From Trichococcus flocculiformis (GTDB lineage: Bacteria; Bacillota; Bacilli; Lactobacillales; Aerococcaceae), in contig NZ_FOQC01000008.1 of assembly GCF_900113645.1 (NCBI RefSeq), positions 1 through 64,000 on the forward strand: a DNA stretch of 64,000 nucleotides. The letters are read 5' to 3'. The notes under the pieces are model-generated. The model was not told where the DNA came from. It saw only the letters and a program-made list of their open reading frames with translations, and searched no databases. How positions within the stretch are numbered: position 1 is the stretch's first letter; each line of letters starts with the position of its first letter. Shown here piece after piece: positions 55,403 through 64,000 of this stretch. The translations under genes were made by a program, and so were the position numbers.

Positions 55403-56779
55403 ATGACAAAAGGCGTTAAAATTGTAACAATCGGCGGAGGAAGCAGCTACACACCTGAATTAATGGAAGGTTTCATTAAACGTTACGATGAACTGCCTAT
55501 CCGCGAAATCTGGTTAGTGGATATCGAAGCAGGGAAAGAAAAATTAGAAATCGTGGGTACAATGGCGCAACGTATGTGGGATGCTTCCCCTTACGACGTG
55601 AAGATCCATATGACTTTGGACCGCAGAGAAGCTTTGAAGGATGCTGACTTCGTAACGACGCAATTCCGTGTCGGTTTACTGAATGCTCGCGTCAAAGATG
55701 AGCGCATTCCTTTCTCCTATGGCATGCTGGGGCAAGAAACGAACGGCGCTGGCGGTATGTTCAAAGCGTTCCGTACAATCCCTGTCATTCTGGAAATTGT
55801 TGAAGACATGAAAGAACTTTGCCCGAATGCTTGGTTGGTCAACTTCACAAATCCAAGCGGTATGGTAACAGAAGCAGTCGTCCGCTACGGCAAATGGGAC
55901 AGAGTAATGGGCTTGTGCAACGTTCCGGTTATGGCTACCATGACTGAGCCGAAAGCATTAGGCGTTGAAAAAGAGGATCTGATTTACAAATTTGCCGGCT
56001 TGAACCACTTCCACTGGCATAAAGTCGCTGACAAAAAAGGCAATGATGTTACTTACAAAGTGATCGATGCCATGTTCGACAAAGATGCGGGCCTTCCGAA
56101 AAACATCCATGATATTCCGTTCTACAGAGAACAATTGGAACAAATGGGCATGATCCCTTGCGGCTACCACCGTTACTACTACCGTGAAGAAGAGATGCTG
56201 GAACACGGTCTGGAAGAGTTCAATGGCGTAGGCACGCGTGCGCAACAAGTGAAAGAGACAGAAGCTGAATTGTTCGAATTATACAAAGATCCGAACTTGG
56301 ATCACAAACCGGAACAATTGCAAAAACGTGGCGGAGCGTACTACTCCGATGCTGCCTGTGAGACAATCGCAGCCATCTACGCCAACAAAGACACGCAAAT
56401 CGTTGTATCGACCAAAAACAATGGCGCTGTTCCTGACTTGCCAGCTGACTGCGTAGTCGAAGTAACAGCTTACGTTGGTGCACAAGGCGCTCGTAACGTT
56501 GCTTTCGGTGAATTGCCGACTGCTGAAAAAGGCTGGTTGCAAGTGATGAAAGCGATGGAGTTGTTGACGATCGAAGCGGCTGTAACAGGCGACTACGGTA
56601 CAGCATTGCAAGCATTCACAATCAACCCGTTGATCCGTTCAGGTAACACTGCGAAACGCATCATGGATGAATTGTTCATCGCGCATAAAAAACACTTGCC
56701 GCAATTCGCTGAAACGATCGCTCGTTTGGAAGCGGAAGGCGTGACCGTCAAAGACGAAATCGCAAAAGACTTGGACTAA
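55403..56779 (+). CDS. 6-phospho-beta-glucosidase, GH4
   Basis: NAD+- and Mn2+-dependent glycoside hydrolase family 4 enzyme, 458 aa; splits phosphorylated beta-glucosides such as cellobiose 6-phosphate by a redox mechanism. NAD motif VTIGGGSSYTPEL, FTNPSGMVTEAV, metal Cys in LCNVPV and His in LNHFHWH. The ATG at 55403 has GAGGAGGA before it. Divergent RpiR gene and a downstream ROK kinase fit beta-glucoside use. Members with phospho-alpha specificity exist, but the FTNPSG/CN(V/I)P pattern favours beta. Confidence 0.92.
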   Translation: MTKGVKIVTIGGGSSYTPELMEGFIKRYDELPIREIWLVDIEAGKEKLEIVGTMAQRMWDASPYDVKIHMTLDRREALKDADFVTTQFRVGLLNARVKDERIPFSYGMLGQETNGAGGMFKAFRTIPVILEIVEDMKELCPNAWLVNFTNPSGMVTEAVVRYGKWDRVMGLCNVPVMATMTEPKALGVEKEDLIYKFAGLNHFHWHKVADKKGNDVTYKVIDAMFDKDAGLPKNIHDIPFYREQLEQMGMIPCGYHRYYYREEEMLEHGLEEFNGVGTRAQQVKETEAELFELYKDPNLDHKPEQLQKRGGAYYSDAACETIAAIYANKDTQIVVSTKNNGAVPDLPADCVVEVTAYVGAQGARNVAFGELPTAEKGWLQVMKAMELLTIEAAVTGDYGTALQAFTINPLIRSGNTAKRIMDELFIAHKKHLPQFAETIARLEAEGVTVKDEIAKDLD

Positions 56780-56824
56780 TTACGACAAGAAAACCCTATC
56801 ATTCACTTTTTTTCAAAAAACCAT

Positions 56825-56853
56825 TTGACATTTCCTTGAAAAATGAGTATATT
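56825..56853 (+). promoter_or_regulatory. Promoter of the DAHP synthase leader
   Basis: Consensus TTGACA (56825-56830), 17-bp spacer, TATATT (56848-56853); identical boxes and spacing to the mmuP leader promoter. Confidence 0.85.
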
Positions 56854-56869
56854 CTGAGAAACAACATAA

Positions 56870-57140
56870 AAAGTGATGATAAGAAGTAGTACGTTATTGA
56901 GCTGACCAGAAAGGTGCCGGTCGATGCGAGGCACACATGCGAGATAGCCGAATTCATCTTTGAACTTCGCACTGAATCAAGTAGGCTGCGACGGGTGATA
57001 GCGTTCGTTATTTCGCTAGGGTATTATAATGTACCTATCGAGGTAGACTTGCGCGAGTGGTCTATGAACAAAGGTGGTAACACGAGTCTATACGGCTTCG
57101 TCCTTTCCAATGAAAATTTGGAATGGACGAAGCTTTTTTT
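56870..57140 (+). promoter_or_regulatory. T-box leader, phenylalanine specifier (UUC)
   Basis: AGTA of loop E at 56885-56888, then a Stem I ending in GAA-C-TTC-G with the specifier TTC at 56966-56968. The T-box AAGGTGGTAACACG is at 57071-57084. The terminator stem is 57095-57110 with 57118-57133 (one mismatch) and seven Ts. The same GAA-N-codon-purine spacing is seen in the methionine T-box here. Uncharged tRNA-Phe would permit transcription of the DAHP synthase. Confidence 0.88.
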
Positions 57141-57166
57141 GTTGAAGAGAAAATGGAGGGATTACT

Positions 57167-58195
57167 ATGAGTTTCAAAGCATTGAGTGAAAAAATCGATT
57201 TTGAATTAGTCAAAGAATTATCCAAGCTGACGCCTGAGCAAGCAGCGATGAAGGCAGCACGCGATAAAGAGTTGCACGACATCATTGAAGGCAAAGACGA
57301 TCGCATCCTTTTGGTCATCGGACCTTGTTCCGCTCACGATGAAGAAGCGGTAATGGAATATGTGCGTCGTTTGGCGAAATTGCAGGAACAAGTCAAAGAT
57401 AAAGTATTCATGGTTCCCCGTATCTACACAAACAAACCGCGTACGACCGGCGATGGCTACAAAGGCTTGTTGCATAAACAAGATCCTACCGGAAAGAGCA
57501 ACCTGATCCAAGGAATCGCTGCTGTGCGCAGCCTGCACAACCGCGTCATCACAGAAACAGGCCTGACGACAGCCGACGAAATGCTGTACCCTGAAAACCT
57601 GGATTTTGTTGATGATCTTGTCAGCTACCACGCAATCGGCGCGCGCTCCGTTGAGGACCAACAGCACCGTTTCGTTGCCAGCGGAATCGATCACCCGGCC
57701 GGCATGAAAAACCCAACCAGCGGCAATCTGAAAGTGTTGTTCAATTCCGTTTACGCTGCCCAACAAAAACAAAAATTCATCCACAACGGCGTGGAAGTCC
57801 AGTCCAGCTCCAATCCGTTGGCGCACGTTGTCTTGCGCGGCGGCACGAACGATTACGGCGAAAACATCCCGAACTACCATTACGAAGATCTTGTCAAAGT
57901 CGTGAAAGCATACGAAGGCGGCGATTACAAAAACCCGTTCATCATGATCGACACGAACCATGACAACTCCGGCAAAAAACACATGGAACAAATCCGCATC
58001 GTCAAAGAAACGCTGTTCAACCGTTCTTGGAACGATGACATCAAAAAACTTGCGCGCGGCTTCATGATCGAGAGCTATCTAGTAGGCGGCCGTCAAGAAG
58101 ACGACGGAACAGTCTTCGGCCAATCCATTACTGATCCATGCCTAGGCTGGGAAGATACAGAAGAATTGGTTAAATACATCGCGGATAACGCGTAA
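57167..58195 (+). CDS. aroF: 3-deoxy-7-phosphoheptulonate synthase (DAHP synthase)
   Basis: First enzyme of the shikimate pathway, condensing phosphoenolpyruvate and erythrose 4-phosphate; 342 aa, class I-alpha (AroFGH-like). Metal Cys in IGPCSAH, substrate loop PRIYTNKPRTTGDGYKGL, metal His in DTNHDNSGK. AATGGAGG precedes the ATG. Regulation through the phenylalanine T-box means that Phe supply sets flow into aromatic synthesis. Gene letter is by family, not by feedback type. Confidence 0.95.
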   Translation: MSFKALSEKIDFELVKELSKLTPEQAAMKAARDKELHDIIEGKDDRILLVIGPCSAHDEEAVMEYVRRLAKLQEQVKDKVFMVPRIYTNKPRTTGDGYKGLLHKQDPTGKSNLIQGIAAVRSLHNRVITETGLTTADEMLYPENLDFVDDLVSYHAIGARSVEDQQHRFVASGIDHPAGMKNPTSGNLKVLFNSVYAAQQKQKFIHNGVEVQSSSNPLAHVVLRGGTNDYGENIPNYHYEDLVKVVKAYEGGDYKNPFIMIDTNHDNSGKKHMEQIRIVKETLFNRSWNDDIKKLARGFMIESYLVGGRQEDDGTVFGQSITDPCLGWEDTEELVKYIADNA

Positions 58196-58217
58196 GAGCA
58201 TAAATGCATAAATGTGG

Positions 58218-58243
58218 GGCCAGGAGAAATCCTGGCCTTTTTG
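58218..58243 (+). terminator. Terminator after DAHP synthase
   Basis: GGCCAGGA/TCCTGGCC stem with GAAA loop and TTTTT. Confidence 0.88.
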
Positions 58244-58285
58244 TGTTTGCTGTTTCGAAGGTCGGCCCGCCGAAGGAAACCGTCA

Positions 58286-58413
58286 GCTCCGACGAGGGAA
58301 TATTGGCCCGAGGTGGCTGTATTTGTGGCGACTGTACTCCGGCGAAGCCGCTATGGTCGGAGGTAATCATTTTTTGGCTAATCTCCTCCGGCGAGAGAAT
58401 TGCTCTCTGGCAG
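58286..58413. repeat. GC-rich stem-loop repeat array 7
   Basis: Units at about 58286-58316, 58336-58364 (ACTCCGGCGAAG side paired with GGTCGGAGGT) and 58383-58413. The last abuts the fragment of a sugar symporter gene, so an array lies at the break point of that gene. Confidence 0.65.
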
Positions 58414-58558
58414 TGCCATCAGTGCGGTAAATGTGGCCTACATTTACGTCCCGTTGGCACTGACAGCGGTTTCGTTAATTTTCGTCTACCTCTATAAATT
58501 GGACAAAGAATATGATAATATTATAAAAGACTTAGATGAACGAAAACTGGAAAAATAA
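58409..58558 (+). pseudogene. 3' remnant of a GPH-type sugar symporter gene
   Basis: In one frame to the stop at 58556-58558 it reads AISAVNVAYIYVPLALTAVS, LIFVYLYKLDKEYDNIIKDL and DERKLEK. That is the last transmembrane helix and charged tail typical of glycoside-pentoside-hexuronide:cation symporters (YKLD-x-x-Y...I-x-DL-x-x-RK). The first 90% of the gene is missing and repeat array 7 sits where it should continue. It precedes the ROK kinase gene, so a transporter once stood at the head of that unit. Confidence 0.65.
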
Positions 58559-58566
58559 TAGTGTTC

Positions 58567-58606
58567 AGGGTGAGGCGGGTTAACTCGCCGCGCCCTGATT
58601 TTTGTA
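58567..58606 (+). terminator. Terminator after the symporter remnant
   Basis: CAGGGTGAGGCGGGTT pairs with AACTCGCCGCGCCCTG (G-T pairs and mismatches), then ATTTTTG. Its survival after the remnant fits a once-functional gene end. Confidence 0.75.
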
Positions 58607-58650
58607 TTGAAGAGCGGATGTATTCATAAATGAGCGAAGGCGGGACTGAC

Positions 58651-59574
58651 ATGAAGAAAAACTACTTAAGCATCGACATCGGTGGAACGAACATCAAATT
58701 GGCTCTGATCGACCATTCCGGTCAGATCCAGTCCAAGAAACAAGTGCGCACGCCGCACGAATACGGCGCATTCATCGCCACATTGGAAAATGAAATCGAA
58801 CTTGTTCTGGATGAGATTCGCGGGATCGCCTTCAGTTGTCCGGGGAAAATCGACACGGAAACAGGCATGATTTCCTTCGGCGGAGCGTTGCCTTTTCTGG
58901 ACGGCATTTCCTTCATCGACGAATTTCAGCCGAAATTTGCTTTGCCGATTTCTGTCATCAATGACGGTAAGGCTGCAGCTTTGTCCGAACTGTGGCTCGG
59001 CAACCTCAATGGCATCGAAAACGGTCTGGCACTTGTGCTCGGGACCGGCATAGGCGGCGGGCTGATTCTTGACGGGAAGCTCTATCAGGGCAAAAATTTC
59101 CAGGCCGGCGAATTGAGCTTCATGATGAAGCCGTCTGATAAGCCTAGTTTCGATGATACGTACGGTAAGACGGGCTCGGCGGTCGGGCTAGTTAAAAGCG
59201 TGAATCGGGTGTTGGGGACAGAGGATCTGAAGGACGGGGCAGCTGCTTTCGAAGCGATCAACCAAAAAGACCCGAACGTCTATCCGATTTTCGAAGCCTT
59301 CGCCAGGGAAATCGCCTATATGATCTGCAACATCCAAGCCATCCTAGATCTCGAAAAGATCGTCATCGGCGGAGGGATCAGCGCGCAACCAATCGTAACC
59401 GAAGAAATCCGCAAACAATACCGCGCCATCCGCGCCGGGCTGCCTTTCGTGGAAATCACATTGACGGAAGTCGAAATCGACAGCTGCCGCTTCCTGAATG
59501 ATGCAAACCTGTTGGGAGCCCTGTATCAGCTTTTGCTGAATGCGGATGAAGAACTGTCAATGCCATCTATCTGA
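58651..59574 (+). CDS. ROK family sugar kinase, probable beta-glucoside kinase
   Basis: 307 aa. ATP site SIDIGGTNIKLAL, catalytic Asp region VINDGKAAALSELWLG, and GTGIGGGLILDG. The ROK zinc motif CxCGxxGCxE is absent, as in some glucoside kinases (BglK). ATG 58651 follows AAGGCGGG. Next to a GH4 6-phospho-beta-glucosidase and a lost GPH symporter, it probably phosphorylates a beta-glucoside taken up unphosphorylated. Confidence 0.85.
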   Translation: MKKNYLSIDIGGTNIKLALIDHSGQIQSKKQVRTPHEYGAFIATLENEIELVLDEIRGIAFSCPGKIDTETGMISFGGALPFLDGISFIDEFQPKFALPISVINDGKAAALSELWLGNLNGIENGLALVLGTGIGGGLILDGKLYQGKNFQAGELSFMMKPSDKPSFDDTYGKTGSAVGLVKSVNRVLGTEDLKDGAAAFEAINQKDPNVYPIFEAFAREIAYMICNIQAILDLEKIVIGGGISAQPIVTEEIRKQYRAIRAGLPFVEITLTEVEIDSCRFLNDANLLGALYQLLLNADEELSMPSI

Positions 59575-59610
59575 TTGGACACAACTAATCAATCTGGAAT
59601 ATAAAAAAAT

Positions 59611-59664
59611 AGAAATAACCTCCAACGAGCAAGCAATACTGCTCTATGTGGAGGTTATTTTCAT
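59611..59664. terminator. Terminator between convergent ROK and alpha-galactosidase genes
   Basis: AAATAACCTCCA/TGGAGGTTATTT arms with further pairing GAGCA/TGCTC; A- and T-rich flanks on both sides. Confidence 0.85.
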
Positions 59665-59679
59665 TTTTAAAACGTATTC

Positions 59680-61872
59680 TTAACACTTTTCAAAATCCAA
59701 TCTCAAAGCTAGGTGGTCGCCGATCGGGTTCTCCAATGCAATGCCGCAATTAGCAAGTTCCGATCCGGAATACTGTGTCTGGCTGCTGACCTCGACGTAG
59801 TTTGCTTTCAGATCAATAAAGGGAATCTTGATCAGTAAAGATAACTCGGAAACATCATAGGTATTGCGGAAGACGTAAACGATAATTTTATTCCGGGCCT
59901 CATCAGTGAACATCCAGGTACAGTGGTTGGTGTCGAAGGGTGATTCCAATCGATAAAATTCACTTGCCATCAAGAAGTCCCGATCTTCCTTGTAGCCTTC
60001 GACATGGTCTTTGACGACAGCTTTTTCGTGGTCGCTGAGCTGCATGATGTCCATCTCATAGCCCATATTCGTGAAGGAAGCGAGATGCTTCCGCGTTTCA
60101 AAATCTATCACGCGTCCCGTTTGATGATTCGGTACGGATGAAACATGACCAGTCAAGGAATAAGGCGGAAACAGGTAGGAAGCGCCGTATTGGATCCGCT
60201 GTCTGTCCAAGCCATCGGTGTTATCGCTGGCCCAAGTTTGGGGCATGAAGTATAACATTCCCGGATCCAATCTTCCGCCGCCGCTTGAGCAATTCTCAAA
60301 AAGGACTTCAGGGAAAAGAGTCGTTATAGTATCGAGTATGCGGTAAAGCCCCAGCATGTAACGGTGCGAGTACTCGTTCGCGTGAGTTCGATTCGGTAAG
60401 TTGGAAGCCGGGTCAGTCATATGGCGGTTCATGTCCCATTTGATATAACTGACACCGAAATCTTCGATGCTTCGTGTCAGCAGGTCGATAATGAAAGTCT
60501 GAACTTCTGCGTTTGTAAGGTCCAGAATGTACTGGCTCCTTCCCAGCAAGGGTTCGTATTCCGCGGTGCGCATGACCCAGTCCGGATGGCTCTTGACTAA
60601 ATCGCTGTTTGGCGAAATCATTTCCGGCTCGAACCAGATGCCGAATTGCAGGCCCTGTTCCTTTGCATAATCAACAAGTGGTTTGATGCCGTTCGGGAAT
60701 TTGTTTGCATCTACTTGCCAGTCGCCAAGTGAAGTCTTGCTGCTGGTCCGTTCCCCGAACCACCCGTCGTCCAGCACAACAGTCTCAAAACCCATTTCCT
60801 TAGCTGAGTCGATCAGATCCTTCATTATTTTTTCTGAAACGTCGAAATAACTCATTTCCCAGCTGTTCACCAAGACAGGCCGCGGTTTCTTGGCCCAGGT
60901 TTGTGGGATCAGATGCTTATTGAAAAATTGGTGGAATGCATTCGAATTTCCGTTGTAGCCTTTGTCGCTATAGCTCAACACAGCTTGGGGGCTCTGAAAG
61001 GATTCATCAGGGCCAAGTTGCCATGCGAACGCATCCGGGTTCAAACCAATCTGTAAGCGCAAGTGATTATACTGATCCCTTTCAAGATTACTCAGATGGT
61101 TGCCGCTATAGATCAAGGTCATTGCGTGTACGTCACCGGCAAATTCTGTGGCGTCTTTAGAAATCGAGAGATACGGCGGGTATTGAGGTCCACTTGCGCC
61201 GCGGTTGCTGCCGACAGAAAACTTCCCGTGGCTGATCGGTTGATGGTTCAATTGATATTCTTTTTGGTGTGTCCCATAAAAAGTGGTGCTCAACTGACCA
61301 TCGTACCGCATATCAATTGAGGCACTGAACAGCTTTTCGATCATCACACTTGAACGGCTCTCGTTGATGATGTTGCTTGAACGGATGATGATGTCTACAT
61401 CCTCAAAAATCGTATAAAACAGCAACAAGCGAATGTTTGAAATGGAATCGACCAAATGGATGGTCAGTGTCTGCGCGTGTGATTCGGGGATGTCTCTTGC
61501 ATGCGGAAAAGCAGTGAATTCAGGTGCCCCGTCTGAAATTTCGAATTTTTCATAGGCGAATCGGCTGACGGTATAGCCATTGCCCATTCTTATCTGGACG
61601 GAAGGTTCACGATAATCGCCTTGGTTAGGGAAACTCACTTCCAGTGGCACGTATTCAAGGGAAAATTCAGGACGCTCGGGAACAGTCATCGCTGCAAATG
61701 TCCGTTTTTTTAATGTCGATTTATTCGATAGGGAATAGGATTCAATTCTTTTGCCCCAATGACGATGCGCCAAGTAGGTATCCTCAACGATCTCAAAGAC
61801 ATAGCTTATATTGTCGTTCATAAGGTGGAAGACTTGTCGTTGATTATCGTATAAAATCATCTGTTTGTTCAT
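59680..61872 (-). CDS. Alpha-galactosidase, GH36
   Basis: 730-aa retaining alpha-galactosidase that removes galactose from melibiose, raffinose and related sugars. N-terminal beta-sandwich, then a TIM barrel: VLDDGWFGER, nucleophile Asp in YIKWDMNRH, FENCSSGGGRLD, and acid/base Asp in WASDNTDGLDR. No signal peptide, so it is cytoplasmic. Overlaps the AraC gene by 4 bp (minus strand), so it is translated after the regulator. Confidence 0.95.
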   Translation of the reverse strand: MNKQMILYDNQRQVFHLMNDNISYVFEIVEDTYLAHRHWGKRIESYSLSNKSTLKKRTFAAMTVPERPEFSLEYVPLEVSFPNQGDYREPSVQIRMGNGYTVSRFAYEKFEISDGAPEFTAFPHARDIPESHAQTLTIHLVDSISNIRLLLFYTIFEDVDIIIRSSNIINESRSSVMIEKLFSASIDMRYDGQLSTTFYGTHQKEYQLNHQPISHGKFSVGSNRGASGPQYPPYLSISKDATEFAGDVHAMTLIYSGNHLSNLERDQYNHLRLQIGLNPDAFAWQLGPDESFQSPQAVLSYSDKGYNGNSNAFHQFFNKHLIPQTWAKKPRPVLVNSWEMSYFDVSEKIMKDLIDSAKEMGFETVVLDDGWFGERTSSKTSLGDWQVDANKFPNGIKPLVDYAKEQGLQFGIWFEPEMISPNSDLVKSHPDWVMRTAEYEPLLGRSQYILDLTNAEVQTFIIDLLTRSIEDFGVSYIKWDMNRHMTDPASNLPNRTHANEYSHRYMLGLYRILDTITTLFPEVLFENCSSGGGRLDPGMLYFMPQTWASDNTDGLDRQRIQYGASYLFPPYSLTGHVSSVPNHQTGRVIDFETRKHLASFTNMGYEMDIMQLSDHEKAVVKDHVEGYKEDRDFLMASEFYRLESPFDTNHCTWMFTDEARNKIIVYVFRNTYDVSELSLLIKIPFIDLKANYVEVSSQTQYSGSELANCGIALENPIGDHLALRLDFEKC

Positions 61873-62729
61873 TTTTTGTAATCCTTTCGATATTGGGATG
61901 GTGACAGGCTTGTTTCTTTTCTGAAGAATTTTGAGAATGAAAGGGCATCGCTGAAACCTACGGAGCTGCCGATGATGTTGATGGGATCTTCCGTAGCTAT
62001 CAGCAACTCTTTGGCTTTGTTGATCTTTAAATTTGTCAGGTATTTTTTTGGACTGATTCCCATTTCGGATTTGAAGACTCCCGCCAGATAGCTCGGATGA
62101 ATGCCCGCAAAGGCAGCGATATCAGAAATATGGATATCGTCATGATAATGTAAATCCATATATCTCACTGCTTTCGATGAAACAGATGAGGAGTAGCTGG
62201 TGTTTGAATGTTTGATGCATTCTTCGAGCAAGGTTCCGATGATGTCATACATGATTCCGTTGATCTTTAAGAAAGAAGCGGTGCTGTCATCGCTGGACAT
62301 TTCGATGATCTTCATTATTTTGGTTTCATACAATTCAGCATCCGCGCAGTCCAAAACAAAGTGTTCTTCAGTTGACTGCAAAAGCATTTGGACATAATTA
62401 TGCGATTGGATACCCAAAAAGCCTATCCAGGAATATTTCCATGGCGAATCCATTGCGGCGGTATAGGTAGAAATTTCGCCTGCAGGGACAATAAAGAGTT
62501 GATTCTCATGAACCTCAAACTTTTTATCATTGATTTCCAGTGAGCCTTTGCCCTCCTTAACAAAATGAATAAAGTGATAATCTCTGCGCTTTGGTCCATA
62601 GCTGTACCCAGCTTCACAATATTCAATCCCACTGTTGTAAAGAATGAAGTCAGAGATGCTCTTTTTTGAAAAATCTGTGAACTTATCGGTGTACTCTCTG
62701 ATATTTTTATCCATGGTTTCATTATACAT
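61869..62729 (-). CDS. AraC family transcriptional regulator
   Basis: 286 aa. N-terminal cupin sugar-sensing domain (HFIHFVKEGKGSLEINDKKF, VPAGEISTY) and C-terminal pair of helix-turn-helix motifs (ISDIAAFAGIHPSYLAGVFK; IIGSSVGFSDALSFSKFFRK). Resembles MsmR/RafR activators of raffinose/melibiose genes. GGGAGAGATGT precedes the ATG. First gene of the operon with the alpha-galactosidase and divergent from the GH32 gene, so it probably controls both. Confidence 0.92.
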   Translation of the reverse strand: MYNETMDKNIREYTDKFTDFSKKSISDFILYNSGIEYCEAGYSYGPKRRDYHFIHFVKEGKGSLEINDKKFEVHENQLFIVPAGEISTYTAAMDSPWKYSWIGFLGIQSHNYVQMLLQSTEEHFVLDCADAELYETKIMKIIEMSSDDSTASFLKINGIMYDIIGTLLEECIKHSNTSYSSSVSSKAVRYMDLHYHDDIHISDIAAFAGIHPSYLAGVFKSEMGISPKKYLTNLKINKAKELLIATEDPINIIGSSVGFSDALSFSKFFRKETSLSPSQYRKDYKK

Positions 62730-62887
62730 ACATCTCTCCCGATGGCTATCTTGATATTAGAATTTTCCATATACCTCTGTATTTTTTCCATATTCTATTC
62801 GGGACAAGCTCTGGTATTATGTATCTAACAAGGACGAATGAAAGCGCATAATTTCAGTTTGTTAATTTGATTAGAGGAGTGATTATC

Positions 62888-64000
62888 ATTAAGGAAAATC
62901 CACATCGGAATCTCTTTCATCTTGAACCTGATCGAGGACTCTTGAACGATCCGAATGGGCTTGTTCAATTTCAAGGGAGATATTATTTTTTCCATCAATG
63001 GAATAGGTTTGGTTTGGATCACGGCTACAAGGAATGGGGAGCATTTGTTTCATCGGATTTGAATAACTGGGAGCATTTGGGTTCAGCACTGCTGCCCGAC
63101 AGCAAGGAAGATAGCGAGGGCGTTTATTCCGGAAGCGCGATTGAACATGACAATAAACTGTATGTTTTTTATACTGGCAATACAAAGAACAATGGAACAC
63201 GCAAAAGCTATCAAAGAATGGCCTGCTCCTCAAATGGCTGTACGTTCACCAAGAGCGAAAAGGTAATTGAAACACCAAATGGTTTTACAGAGCATCACAG
63301 AGACCCAAAAGTATGGCAATCAGATGGAAAGTGGTGGATGATTGTAGGAGCGCAGACAATTGATCAAGTTGGTGCCGTCAATTTGTTCAGCGCAACTGAT
63401 TTAGGCGAATGGGAATATGAAGGGGTGTTCTACTCGGCGCAAACGCTGGATCAAATGTGCGAATGTCCGGATTACTTCCAATTGGACGATGCTGAAATTT
63501 TGGTGGTCTGTCCCCAGAAAAGGACTTCGATAGCAGATGGGAATGAAAATATTTCCAGCTATGCGGGCTATATTGTGGGAACATTTGAAAAAAAAGATAA
63601 GCGTTTTCGTCCAGAGAGCGATATTATTTTGTTGGATGATGGGTTTGATTTTTACGCTCCACAGTCTTTTGTCGATGAAAAAAACAGAAGAATTGTGGTG
63701 GGATGGATGTCCCGGATGGATGAAGCAGAAGAACTGGCTTGTCCAACTGCAGCTTTCAATTACTTGCATTGCCTTACGATCCCAAGGGAATTATTTTGGG
63801 AAAACGATCGTCTTTATCAACGGCCGTTGGAAGAATTAAAAATGCTGAGGAAGAAACGAAATAGGTTAACCGAAAGCAGTGCTGCTTTTGTTTCTGACAG
63901 CGGGGCTTATGAGTTGCATATACAACTCGTGAATCAAATAACGCCATTAGAAATATCCATGAATAATGGAAACACTGTCATCCATTATGATGGCAGATCA
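62888..64000 (+). CDS. Sucrose-6-phosphate hydrolase/fructosidase, GH32 (partial at window end)
   Basis: The open frame runs off the window with no stop; 371 codons are visible. GH32 beta-propeller: nucleophile Asp in LNDPNGL, EGVYSGSA, RDP (HRDPKVWQ) and EC with the acid/base Glu (MCECPDYF). No signal peptide, so a cytoplasmic sucrose-6-phosphate hydrolase (ScrB/SacA) or fructosidase. The start is odd: AGAGGAG (62873-62879) is 8 nt before an ATT codon at 62888, with no ATG in frame; the only alternative, GTG 62879, overlaps the ribosome site. Confidence 0.9.
   Translation, partial: MKENPHRNLFHLEPDRGLLNDPNGLVQFQGRYYFFHQWNRFGLDHGYKEWGAFVSSDLNNWEHLGSALLPDSKEDSEGVYSGSAIEHDNKLYVFYTGNTKNNGTRKSYQRMACSSNGCTFTKSEKVIETPNGFTEHHRDPKVWQSDGKWWMIVGAQTIDQVGAVNLFSATDLGEWEYEGVFYSAQTLDQMCECPDYFQLDDAEILVVCPQKRTSIADGNENISSYAGYIVGTFEKKDKRFRPESDIILLDDGFDFYAPQSFVDEKNRRIVVGWMSRMDEAEELACPTAAFNYLHCLTIPRELFWENDRLYQRPLEELKMLRKKRNRLTESSAAFVSDSGAYELHIQLVNQITPLEISMNNGNTVIHYDGRS

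Noticed and set aside
57218-57991. 257-codon minus-strand open frame over the DAHP synthase gene
   Set aside because: Antisense shadow of a well-conserved gene with T-box control on the plus strand.

Overview
The window looks like a chromosome segment of a low-to-moderate GC Gram-positive of the order Lactobacillales. Gene content and style fit Carnobacteriaceae, and Trichococcus is my best guess; no rRNA gene is present to confirm it. Strong AGGAGG ribosome sites, T-box leaders, MerR-type 19-bp-spacer promoters, a GH4 phospho-glucosidase and an APC-type S-methylmethionine permease all point to Firmicutes. No tRNA, rRNA or CRISPR array was seen.

Layout. 1-0.95 kb is intergenic, with a perfect 22-bp hairpin. 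0.95-8.8 kb is an amino-acid uptake and catabolism operon: two permeases, a lipoprotein, two ATPases, an aminotransferase, a D-2-hydroxyacid dehydrogenase and an MFS carrier, followed by an Lrp/AsnC regulator. 9.1-11.3 kb holds a DUF1828/DUF6978-like pair and a self-inhibited Fic protein. 11.7-14.5 kb carries zwf and an SDR. 14.8-17.4 kb is a methionine T-box driving mmuP-mmuM. 17.6-21.5 kb is rich in toxin-antitoxin genes (hicB, hicBA, zeta plus a small overlapping ORF). 21.7-23.2 kb is a DeoR-HAD pair.

23.6-45.05 kb is a defence island. It holds a PLD-helicase-DUF3427 protein, a MerR/zinc-ribbon protein with a charged partner, a type I R-M locus (hsdM-hsdS-recombinase-inverted hsdS'-hsdR) built to invert its specificity gene, and a PD-(D/E)XK/SNF2/McrB/McrC operon that follows hsdR by 35 bp. 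It ends with a DRT2-like reverse transcriptase preceded by about 350 nt of structured non-coding DNA. Decayed duplicates of the helicase start and of mmuM show repeated gain and loss.

45-51.7 kb is mostly housekeeping (MazG-like, LysR, AKR, DUF697, DapA-like, nitroreductase, histidine phosphatase). 51.8-54.0 kb is a compact four-gene operon of three ASCH/PUA-like proteins and a P-loop kinase with no function I can name. 54.2-64 kb is carbohydrate use (RpiR, GH4, ROK kinase with the remnant of a GPH symporter, AraC, GH36 alpha-galactosidase, GH32 running off the end), interrupted by a phenylalanine T-box driving a DAHP synthase.

Scattered between genes are seven arrays of GC-rich, about 30-nt stem-loops of one family (core CTCCGG-GAAG-CTTC-CCGGAG). 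Three MerR-type promoters of the same architecture lie before an SDR, an AKR and a histidine phosphatase, suggesting one redox or electrophile regulon.
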